Part shown: positions 1-4,878 of the stretch, one piece after another
Position numbering within the stretch: the stretch's first letter is position 1
Layout: every line of letters starts with the position of its first letter
From: an uncultured Clostridia bacterium
Lineage (GTDB): Bacteria; Bacillota; Clostridia; Oscillospirales; Acutalibacteraceae
Direction: 5' to 3'
Length of the DNA stretch: 6,889 nucleotides
Assembly: GCA_945926705.1 (NCBI GenBank)
Contig: CAMEMA010000053.1
Coordinates: forward strand, 1 to 6,889
The notes under the pieces: generated by a model
Seen by the model: only the letters and a program-made list of their open reading frames with translations
What the model was told of the DNA's origin: nothing
Databases searched by the model: none
Program-made: the position numbers and the translations under genes

Positions 1-18
1 TGCAATAATACTCAAAAG

Positions 19-26
19 AAGGTGAT
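19..26 (+). promoter_or_regulatory. ribosome binding site that decides the yqfC start
   Basis: AAGGTGAT is an 8-base match to the anti-Shine-Dalgarno complement. It overlaps the GTG at 22 and the ATG at 25, so neither can be served by it, but it stands 7 bases upstream of the in-frame TTG at 34. This favours TTG 34 as the true start. Confidence 0.6.
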
Positions 27-33
27 GTATAAT

Positions 34-321
34 TTGCCTTTGCTCAGAAGAAGAAATAAAGATTCTCAAAAAAACAGCGGTATAATAAATAAAATTCCGG
101 TATCGAATATGCTTAATTCAGTTTGCATTGAGATGAAAGGAAACAGGGAGGCAGTAATTGAAGGTTGTAAAAGTATCGAAGAATATGATGAAAATATGAT
201 TAGGATAAAAGTAAAAAAGATGTCATTAATATTTTTTGGAAGAGATCTTGAGATAAAGTGTATGAACTACGATTCACTTGTAATAGAAGGCTTTATTACA
301 TCTGTTGAATTCAGTGCTTGA
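34..321 (+). CDS. yqfC: sporulation protein YqfC
   Basis: This small protein (95 residues from TTG 34, 99 if counted from GTG 22) is recognised as YqfC, a sporulation protein of endospore-forming Firmicutes with no known biochemical activity. In Bacillus subtilis the yqfCD pair is made in the mother cell under sigma-E; that is family knowledge, not visible here because the upstream promoter lies outside the window. The visible features are a basic N-terminus (LLRRRNK), then a beta-strand-rich domain with the family pattern of a short element near the middle reading EAVIEGCKSIEEYDE, followed by MIRIKVKKMSLIFFGRDLEIKCMN and an end reading VIEGFITSVEF. Length fits the family (about 90-100 residues). 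It lies 39 bases upstream of yqfD on the same strand, the usual gene order, which strengthens the call. The only uncertainty is the start codon. Confidence 0.85.
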   Translation: MPLLRRRNKDSQKNSGIINKIPVSNMLNSVCIEMKGNREAVIEGCKSIEEYDENMIRIKVKKMSLIFFGRDLEIKCMNYDSLVIEGFITSVEFSA

Positions 322-360
322 GTGTAAATATATAATATGGTTGCTGTGAGTTGATAATAT

Positions 361-1431
361 GTGTTGTTGAAATTTCTTAGATGGATTTTTGGATACGTTT
401 CTTTTGAAGCGGTAGGGGAATGCTTGGAAAAACTTATTAATTTATCTGTAAAAAATAGTATAGGTCTTTGGGATTTAAAAAAGATTAATAAAAATTTATA
501 TGGAAAAATTATAATTACTGAATATGAAGATTTTAAAAATATCGCTGAAAAATGTAATTGTAAAGTTAAAATAACAAAAAATTTTGGATTTCCTTTTGTT
601 AAATTTAGGTATAGAAAAAGATGGGGTATTTTAATCGGTGCTGGAGTTTTTTTGTTCATATTATGGTTGAGTTCATTGTATATTTGGAATGTTGATATTT
701 CCGGCAACAATGAAATTTCGACAGAACAGATATTCAATTCTGCAAAAAAATGTGGTATTTATCCTGGTGGAATGAAAAAAAATATAGATACTTCATCTGC
801 GGAACATATGATTATGTCGGATTTAGGGAATATAGCTTGGATGTCTGTTAATATTGAAGGAAGTTACGCAAATATAATAATAAAGGAAAAAATATCCTCT
901 CCTGAAATTTTGAGTGAATCTGAACCTTGCAATATAGTAGCATTGAAAGACGGTCAAATAGAAAGACTTGAAACTTATAAAGGCACTCCCATGGTTAGTG
1001 CCGGAGACGTTGTCACAAAAGGTCAGCTTTTGGTTAGCGGTGTTGTTGAAGGACCGGATTTTACAAGCATTTTAGTAGACGCAGATTGTAATGTTTTTGC
1101 CAAAACCAAGCGTTCTATCAATAAAAGAATTAAGTTAAATGTAGTCAAAGCTGAAGATACAGGTAAAATTGTAAAGAAATATAGGTTAAAAATTTTTGGA
1201 CAGGACATTCCCTTATGGTCGTGGAAAAAGGTAGATGATACCTATAGATGCGAAAATTCATCCAACGTAATTAGTTTTTTCGGATTAAAAACTCCGTTGA
1301 GTATATGTTATGAAAAATGGTATGAACAAGAGTGTGTTGAAAAACTCATGACTTCTGAGGAAGCAAAGAAAAAAATTATGGAAGAATTTAATAAAATAAA
1401 AGACGAAGTAAAAATATTGAAAAAAAAATGA
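361..1431 (+). CDS. yqfD: sporulation protein YqfD, reading frame broken near the C-terminus
   Basis: This is a membrane-anchored sporulation protein of the YqfD family, partner of YqfC, thought to act in the mother cell at a late sporulation stage; its biochemical role is not known. From the GTG at 361 the frame gives 356 residues. A cytoplasmic N-terminal domain (1-87) carries the family opening (FGYVSFEAVGECLEKLIN), one transmembrane helix spans about 89-108 (GILIGAGVFLFILWLSSLYI), and residues 109-175 (IWNVDISGNNEIS...) look like a POTRA-type fold as in FtsQ, which is my inference. The distal part contains the family stretch around KDGQIERLETYKGTPMV. The frame ends at TGA 1429-1431 straight after nine A, whereas YqfD proteins run about 30 residues further; that missing tail is found in the -1 frame and is listed separately. 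GAGTTGAT at 348-355 is a fair ribosome binding site, 5 bases before GTG 361. The next codon, TTG 364, is an alternative start. Confidence 0.88.
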   Translation: MLLKFLRWIFGYVSFEAVGECLEKLINLSVKNSIGLWDLKKINKNLYGKIIITEYEDFKNIAEKCNCKVKITKNFGFPFVKFRYRKRWGILIGAGVFLFILWLSSLYIWNVDISGNNEISTEQIFNSAKKCGIYPGGMKKNIDTSSAEHMIMSDLGNIAWMSVNIEGSYANIIIKEKISSPEILSESEPCNIVALKDGQIERLETYKGTPMVSAGDVVTKGQLLVSGVVEGPDFTSILVDADCNVFAKTKRSINKRIKLNVVKAEDTGKIVKKYRLKIFGQDIPLWSWKKVDDTYRCENSSNVISFFGLKTPLSICYEKWYEQECVEKLMTSEEAKKKIMEEFNKIKDEVKILKKK

Positions 1432-1525
1432 AGAGGAATTTGAAGAAAACGGAGAATATGTATATAATGCCAATTTTTTATGTATAGAAAATATAGGTAA
1501 AAGGGAAAAAATTGAATTGGAATAA
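1420..1525 (+). other. yqfD: out-of-frame C-terminal end of YqfD after an A9 frameshift
   Basis: The run of nine A at 1420-1428 is followed by the stop of the upstream frame. Reading with one A fewer (or a -1 slip) continues through AAT at 1427 and gives NEEEFEENGEYVYNANF, then a further 15 residues through the family-like CIENIGK, to a TAA at 1523-1525. As I remember YqfD proteins, they end with a segment containing NGkVY...F..IENI, so this is the missing tail and the full protein would be about 387 residues, the usual length. Possible causes are a sequencing or assembly error in the homopolymer, a recent mutation, or polymerase or ribosome slippage on A9, which is a classic slippery run. 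The sequence alone does not separate these. Confidence 0.8.
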
Positions 1526-1533
1526 TCCAAATT

Positions 1534-1568
1534 GGTAATATTATCCTAATTTTATGGTAATCATATCC
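1534..1568. repeat. two near-identical 13-base direct repeats, 22 bases apart
   Basis: GGTAATATTATCC at 1534-1546 and GGTAATCATATCC at 1556-1568 differ at two positions and are offset by 22 bases, about two helical turns. They end 22 bases before the -35 element of the promoter at 1591. This position would suit an activator or repressor site, but the region is so AT-rich that chance is a real alternative. Confidence 0.3.
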
Positions 1569-1588
1569 TTTGTTTTTGTCCCTAAAAC

Positions 1589-1779
1589 ATTTGACAGAAC
1601 GTTAAAAATATCTTATAATTAGTATTTGTAAAGTAATTTGGAAATGTTTAAGCAAATATTAAATGAATTGGTATTTTATAAGTGGAACAATGTCAAAAAA
1701 ATTAAAAAGTCGATTTGTTTTAATAGTACCAAAACTTAACTGAAATGTATGATTAAATTATTCGAATTATTTGACAGAA
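1589..1779. repeat. 11-base word ATTTGACAGAA repeated upstream of ybeY
   Basis: The same 11 bases occur at 1589-1599, containing the -35 element of the consensus promoter, and at 1769-1779. The entry spans both copies. The copies could be two -35 regions or binding sites for one regulator; the sequence between them shows no further similarity. Confidence 0.35.
1591..1619 (+). promoter_or_regulatory. consensus housekeeping promoter for ybeY-dgkA-era
   Basis: TTGACA at 1591-1596 and TATAAT at 1614-1619 are both exact sigma-A (sigma-70 type) consensus hexamers with the optimal 17-base spacer. Transcription would start near 1626 and give a leader of about 245 bases before ybeY. It would supply vegetative expression of ybeY, dgkA and era independently of the sporulation genes upstream. 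The assignment to these genes rests on position and strand. Confidence 0.8.
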
Positions 1780-1801
1780 TTTGTCTTACATATTTTAAGA
1801 T
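1771..1801 (+). promoter_or_regulatory. possible second promoter or operator before ybeY
   Basis: A second exact TTGACA at 1771-1776 lies 180 bases after the first, inside a shared 11-base word (ATTTGACAGAA). The best -10 candidate is TAAGAT at 1796-1801, a 4 of 6 match with a long 19-base spacer, so promoter activity would be weak. The same place contains a small inverted repeat, GACA-GAATT-TGTC, at 1773-1785, so an operator is another reading. Confidence 0.25.
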
Positions 1802-1856
1802 GAATTATAAACAGAAGATAATGATTTTTTAATAACTTTAGTTTTCTTTACTTTTA

Positions 1857-1863
1857 GGAAGGA
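1857..1863 (+). promoter_or_regulatory. ribosome binding site that decides the ybeY start
   Basis: GGAAGGA abuts or overlaps the upstream in-frame ATG at 1863, so that codon cannot be its target. It stands 8 bases before the ATG at 1872, which is therefore the better start for ybeY. Confidence 0.65.
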
Positions 1864-1871
1864 TGGAATTT

Positions 1872-2378
1872 ATGGTCGTAGACAAAACGAGAGTAATAAT
1901 AGTCAACAGGCAAAAAGAGGTAAAGATACCTACAGGTATTCGTATGTTGATAAGAAGATGTTGTAACGCAGTTTTGAAACTGGAGAAATTTCAGGGTTCA
2001 GCTGAAGTAAGTGTAACAATGGTTGATAATTCTTACATACAGAGTCTTAACAAGCAATATAGAGATAAGGATGTACCTACAGATGTTTTGTCTTTTCCGA
2101 TAAGAGAGGATGGAAAATACGAGATAGACCCTGAAACTAATGCTCAGATTCTCGGAGATATAGTTATTTCTATGGAAAAAGTCATGGAACAGTGCAAAAT
2201 TTACGGACATACCATGAGAAGAGAAATTGCTTATTTGGTTGCGCACGGACTTTTGCATTTGCTTGGTTATGACCATGAAAAGGGCGGCATAGAGAAGATG
2301 CATATGAGAGAGCGTGAAGAAAGAGTTTTAGATTTACTTGGATTTTCAAATGCTGTTTCTTACGTCTTGGATGAATAG
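1872..2378 (+). CDS. ybeY: endoribonuclease YbeY, rRNA maturation factor
   Basis: YbeY is a cytoplasmic, zinc-dependent single-strand endoribonuclease of the UPF0054 family that takes part in 16S rRNA 3' end maturation and ribosome quality control. The metal site is clear: H125-G-L-L-H129-L-L-G-Y-D-H135, the family motif HGxLHLxGYDH. Upstream the family segments VDNSYIQSLNKQYRDKDVPTD (shown in part: NKQYRDKDVPTDVLSFP) and ILGDIVIS are also present. Length is 168 residues from ATG 1872, within the usual range of about 150-170; an alternative ATG at 1863 would add three residues but lacks a usable ribosome binding site. It is the first gene after the promoter at 1591 and is followed 7 bases later by dgkA, then era, whose product also acts on the 16S 3' end, so co-expression makes sense. 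Intact, with no oddities. Confidence 0.96.
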   Translation: MVVDKTRVIIVNRQKEVKIPTGIRMLIRRCCNAVLKLEKFQGSAEVSVTMVDNSYIQSLNKQYRDKDVPTDVLSFPIREDGKYEIDPETNAQILGDIVISMEKVMEQCKIYGHTMRREIAYLVAHGLLHLLGYDHEKGGIEKMHMREREERVLDLLGFSNAVSYVLDE

Positions 2379-2385
2379 TTAGTTT

Positions 2386-2907
2386 ATGAAATTTTTTAGA
2401 AGTTTCAAATTTGCTTTAAAAGGGATAATTTATACATTAAAAAATGAGCGGCATATGAGGATTCATGTTGTCGCTTCATTGTGTGTATTTATTTTATCTC
2501 TTTTTTTTAATCTAAACTCCGAAAAATATATATTGCTGTTCTTAACCATGACTTCTGTTATGATTTCTGAGATGATTAATAGTTCTATAGAATGTGTTGT
2601 TGATATTTTCGCCAAAGACTACAATTCTATCGCAAAAGCAGCTAAAGATATGGCAGCTGGTGCTGTATTGATTGCTGCCGGATTTTCTGTTGTAGTGGGT
2701 GTAATCTTGTTTAGTGATATTGATTCATATGTAAAAATGTTTAATTTCTTTATTTCTTACCCTATAGCATTTTTAGGTTTTTTTTGTTTTATGGTAATAA
2801 GTTACTTTTATATTTTTTGGGGACCTACGGAAATTAAGAATTATCTGAATAAAATATTAAGCATTTTAAAAAAGATATTAAAAAATAAATTAAATGGAGA
2901 AAGTTAA
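2386..2907 (+). CDS. dgkA: DgkA-family undecaprenol/diacylglycerol kinase with a C-terminal extension
   Basis: This integral membrane kinase phosphorylates a lipid alcohol using ATP. In Gram-positive bacteria the family member is mainly an undecaprenol kinase feeding the lipid carrier pool for cell wall synthesis; the substrate here is inferred from that. Family signatures are N20-E21-R22...R25-I-H27, E62-M-I-N65-S-S-I-E69, and A85-A-K87-D88-M-A-A-G-A-V, which hold the metal- and ATP-binding residues. The three usual helices lie at about 28-42, 48-65 and 90-110. The protein is 173 residues, against roughly 120-130 for typical members: residues 121-145 form a fourth hydrophobic segment ending YFYIFW, followed by a lysine-rich tail. 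I do not recognise this extension as a known domain. It starts 7 bases after ybeY with only a weak ribosome binding site (GGATGA at 2369), so translational coupling is likely. Its TAA shares one base with the ATG of era. Confidence 0.9.
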   Translation: MKFFRSFKFALKGIIYTLKNERHMRIHVVASLCVFILSLFFNLNSEKYILLFLTMTSVMISEMINSSIECVVDIFAKDYNSIAKAAKDMAAGAVLIAAGFSVVVGVILFSDIDSYVKMFNFFISYPIAFLGFFCFMVISYFYIFWGPTEIKNYLNKILSILKKILKNKLNGES

Positions 2908-3827
2908 TGAAAAATACTGATGAGACCAAATCACTTTTTATATCTCTAGTAGGAAAACCTAATGTAGGAAAATCGTCAATGCTAAATATGATAGTAGATT
3001 CCAAAATTTCGATAGTTTCTCCTAAACCTCAAACTACTCGCAATAAAATAATAGGTATACTTACTCAAAATAATACACAATTAATTTTCACTGATACACC
3101 CGGTTTACTTAATCCTCGAAATAAATTGGGAAATTATATGGTTTCTGAAATAAAAAATTCTTTTTTAGGATGTGAAGCCTGTATACATGCTGTCGAAGCT
3201 GGTAAAAGAATATGCAATCGAGATTTAGCGCTTATAAATAAATTTAAAAAAATGGATATACCTGTATTACTTGCAATAAATAAAATCGATTTACTTAAAA
3301 ATAAATCTGTAATTATGGATCAGATAAAAGTTTATACAGATGAATTTGATTATTTTGCTGTAGTTCCTATTTCGGCAAAAACATATAGTGGAAGAGAAGA
3401 GCTATTAAATGAAATAAATAAACTTGCAAAACCATCCGTATTCTTTTTTGATGAGGATGACATAACAGACCAAACCGAAAGAATGATAGTTGCCGAAATA
3501 ATAAGAGAAAAAATGCTTTGTCTTTTAGATAAGGAACTTCCTCATGGAGCTGCTGTTTGTGTGGAATATTTTCATGAAAGAGATAATGAAATTACCGATA
3601 TCCACGCCACTATATATTGTGAACGCGAAAATCATAAGGGGATAATAATAGGAAAAAATGGAAGCATGTTAAAAAATATAGGAATGTTGGCTCGTAAGGA
3701 TTTGGAAAAAATGCTAATTAGAAAAATAAATCTTAAATTATGGGTAAAAGTAAAAGAAAATTGGAAAAACATAGATTCCGTTTTAACTGATTTTGGGTAC
3801 TGCATAGATAAAAATAGATGTAGTTGA
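2907..3827 (+). CDS. era: GTPase Era, ribosome assembly factor
   Basis: Era is an essential or near-essential GTPase that binds the 3' end of 16S rRNA during 30S subunit assembly. All GTPase motifs are seen: G1 G16-K-P-N-V-G-K22-S23, the G2 region PKPQTTRN (39-46), G3 D63-T-P-G66, G4 N125-K-I-D128 and G5 S156-A-K158. The C-terminal KH RNA-binding domain has its GxxG loop at G249-K-N-G252 inside IIIGKNGSMLK, preceded by the family segment KELPHGAAVCVE. The 306-residue length matches the family (about 295-305). The start overlaps the dgkA stop in a TAATG, with GGAG at 2896-2899 seven bases upstream, so the start is well supported and coupled. No cytidine deaminase gene separates it from dgkA as in Bacillus. 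No terminator hairpin is visible after it. Confidence 0.97.
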   Translation: MKNTDETKSLFISLVGKPNVGKSSMLNMIVDSKISIVSPKPQTTRNKIIGILTQNNTQLIFTDTPGLLNPRNKLGNYMVSEIKNSFLGCEACIHAVEAGKRICNRDLALINKFKKMDIPVLLAINKIDLLKNKSVIMDQIKVYTDEFDYFAVVPISAKTYSGREELLNEINKLAKPSVFFFDEDDITDQTERMIVAEIIREKMLCLLDKELPHGAAVCVEYFHERDNEITDIHATIYCERENHKGIIIGKNGSMLKNIGMLARKDLEKMLIRKINLKLWVKVKENWKNIDSVLTDFGYCIDKNRCS

Positions 3828-3971
3828 TAAAAAATATCTAAAAAATTTTAAATTATATTAAAAATATAAATTTCTACTGTACATTTTTTTACTTTCATGT
3901 ATAATAGACTTATGTTAATTGTTTATATAAAAAGCAATAATTTATAAGTTTATTTATGAGAGGTGAAAAAT
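3828..3971 (+). promoter_or_regulatory. AT-rich spacer with a possible promoter for yqzL-recO
   Basis: TATAAT at 3900-3905 is an exact -10 hexamer; TGTACA at 3878-3883 is a 4 of 6 match to -35 with a 16-base spacer. A start near 3912 would give a leader of about 60 bases before yqzL. The first part of the spacer (3828-3870) is nearly pure A and T, and I see no GC stem that could end the era transcript, so read-through from upstream is also likely. Confidence 0.45.
3958..3965 (+). promoter_or_regulatory. ribosome binding site that decides the yqzL start
   Basis: GAGAGGTG is a strong Shine-Dalgarno sequence. It contains the in-frame GTG at 3963 and lies 6 bases before the ATG at 3972, so ATG 3972 is preferred as the start. 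Confidence 0.65.
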
Positions 3972-4145
3972 ATGAATAAAGATTCAGCATGGGAGACATT
4001 CATAAAGACGGGTAAGGTTTCAGATTATTTGAGGTATAAACAAATCTTGAATTTTCCCACTGTTGATTACGGAAAAGAAAAGGAAGATATTTATTCGAAA
4101 AAATTTGAACCGTATAACTTTAAATGGAATAATAATTCGCGATAA
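3972..4145 (+). CDS. yqzL: YqzL-like small protein
   Basis: This protein of 57 residues is recognised as a member of the YqzL family, tiny proteins of unknown function encoded directly before recO in many Firmicutes. The family pattern is seen near the N-terminus, AWETFIKTGKVSDYLRYK, that is W..F..TG....YL.YK. Members I know are about 45-50 residues, so this one has a slightly long, polar tail, and that tail runs out of frame into the start of recO. The start is fixed by a strong ribosome binding site 6 bases upstream. No signal peptide or membrane segment is visible. The function is not known; position suggests only co-transcription with recO. Confidence 0.75.
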   Translation: MNKDSAWETFIKTGKVSDYLRYKQILNFPTVDYGKEKEDIYSKKFEPYNFKWNNNSR

Positions 4146-4878
4146 AGAGTTAGGAGAAAAAGATAAAGTAATAAAGATATTTACAGCCGAAAAAGGGATA
4201 ATTTCGGCTATAGTGAGGCGTGGACAAAGCGTTAAATCTGGGAACGGATCAATTGCACAGTTATTGGCTTATTGCCGTTTTTCTCTTTTTGAAGGGAAAG
4301 GTGGATTTATTGTCAACGAAATAGAAATAAAGGAATTGTTTTGGGGAGTTCGGGAAAACTTAGAATCATTGGCACTTGCTCAATACTTTTGTGAGCTTTG
4401 TTTTTCATGGGTTCCCGATGAAGAAACATCTCCAGAACTTTTGAGACTTTTTTTGAATACACTTTATTACTTGTCATATAAAAAGAAATCTCGTACACTT
4501 TTAAAAGCTGTTTTTGAGCTTCGAGGATGTGTTTTGTGCGGTTATATGCCTGATTTACTGTGCTGTAATAAATGTCGAAAATTTGATTCCAAAGGTATGA
4601 TATTTTTTGTACGAAGCGGAAATTTGAATTGTAAAGACTGTGTCTCGATTCAAAAAAATTCCTACGGAAAGGTTTTATCCTCAGGAGTTCTTTCGGCGTT
4701 GAGACATGTAGTTTATTCGGATGCCGATAAAATTTTCAGCTTTTCTATTTCTGAAGAGTCCGAAAAGCAGCTAGGTAGTATATGTGAAGAATATATAAAC
4801 GAACATATTGGAGTTAATTTTAAATCACTTGATTTTTATAAAAGTTTAATACAGTTTAGTAAATTGGATACAATATAA
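4105..4878 (+). CDS. recO: DNA repair protein RecO
   Basis: RecO is a recombination mediator that works with RecR to load RecA on SSB-coated single-stranded DNA and can anneal strands. The N-terminal OB-fold shows the family opening GIIIRDKELGEKDKVIKIFT then AEKGIISAIVRRG, where the repair family has IVLR..dyGE.nk...LFT...G....ARG. A helical domain follows, and a zinc-binding motif is present as C154-N-K-C157 and C176-K-D-C179; two further cysteines (C142, C145) and C153 stand close by. From TTG 4105 the length is 257 residues, matching Bacillus RecO (about 255), and the number of residues before the GIIIR strand fits the family. The frame is open upstream to a TTG at 4063, which would add 14 residues, and an ATT at 4093 has AGGAAG (4081-4086) at ideal spacing, so the start is unsettled. 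It overlaps yqzL by 41 bases or more and converges on feoB with a 43-base overlap. Confidence 0.92.
   Translation: MNRITLNGIIIRDKELGEKDKVIKIFTAEKGIISAIVRRGQSVKSGNGSIAQLLAYCRFSLFEGKGGFIVNEIEIKELFWGVRENLESLALAQYFCELCFSWVPDEETSPELLRLFLNTLYYLSYKKKSRTLLKAVFELRGCVLCGYMPDLLCCNKCRKFDSKGMIFFVRSGNLNCKDCVSIQKNSYGKVLSSGVLSALRHVVYSDADKIFSFSISEESEKQLGSICEEYINEHIGVNFKSLDFYKSLIQFSKLDTI

Larger units (their letters stand above)
1526..1871. other. gene-free AT-rich stretch upstream of ybeY
   Basis: No convincing gene lies between the end of the yqfD tail and ybeY. The stretch holds a consensus promoter at 1591-1619, two short direct repeats (1534-1568), a second TTGACAGAA copy at 1771, and the ybeY ribosome binding site. 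No GC-rich terminator hairpin follows yqfD; the only stem seen is a weak AT-rich one near 1515-1533 (TTGGA, loop ATAA, TCCAA) without a T tract. In many Firmicutes phoH and yqfF/pgpH sit here; I see no remnant of either. Confidence 0.65.

Noticed and set aside
267..737. 156-codon minus-strand open frame opposite yqfD
   Set aside because: It lies antisense to the clearly recognised yqfC/yqfD genes, has no ribosome binding site I can support, and its composition follows from the AT-rich coding strand.
1285..1530. 81-codon minus-strand open frame, rich in S and F
   Set aside because: It is the shadow of the lysine-rich C-terminal end of YqfD and its -1 frame tail.
1515..1533. TTGGA-ATAA-TCCAA stem at the end of yqfD as a terminator
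   Set aside because: The stem is short, weak and not followed by a T tract, so I do not call it a terminator.
1998..2303. 101-codon minus-strand open frame
   Set aside because: It is antisense to the conserved core of ybeY, including the metal-site codons.
3828..3875. AT-rich complementary segments after era as a terminator
   Set aside because: There are no G-C pairs to make a stable stem; the complementarity is expected by chance in nearly pure A/T sequence.
4823..4843. AAATCA-CT-TGATTT hairpin with T tract at the recO/feoB ends
   Set aside because: The loop would be only two bases and the stem is AT-rich; the much better terminator at 4916-4955 explains the end of the plus-strand transcript.
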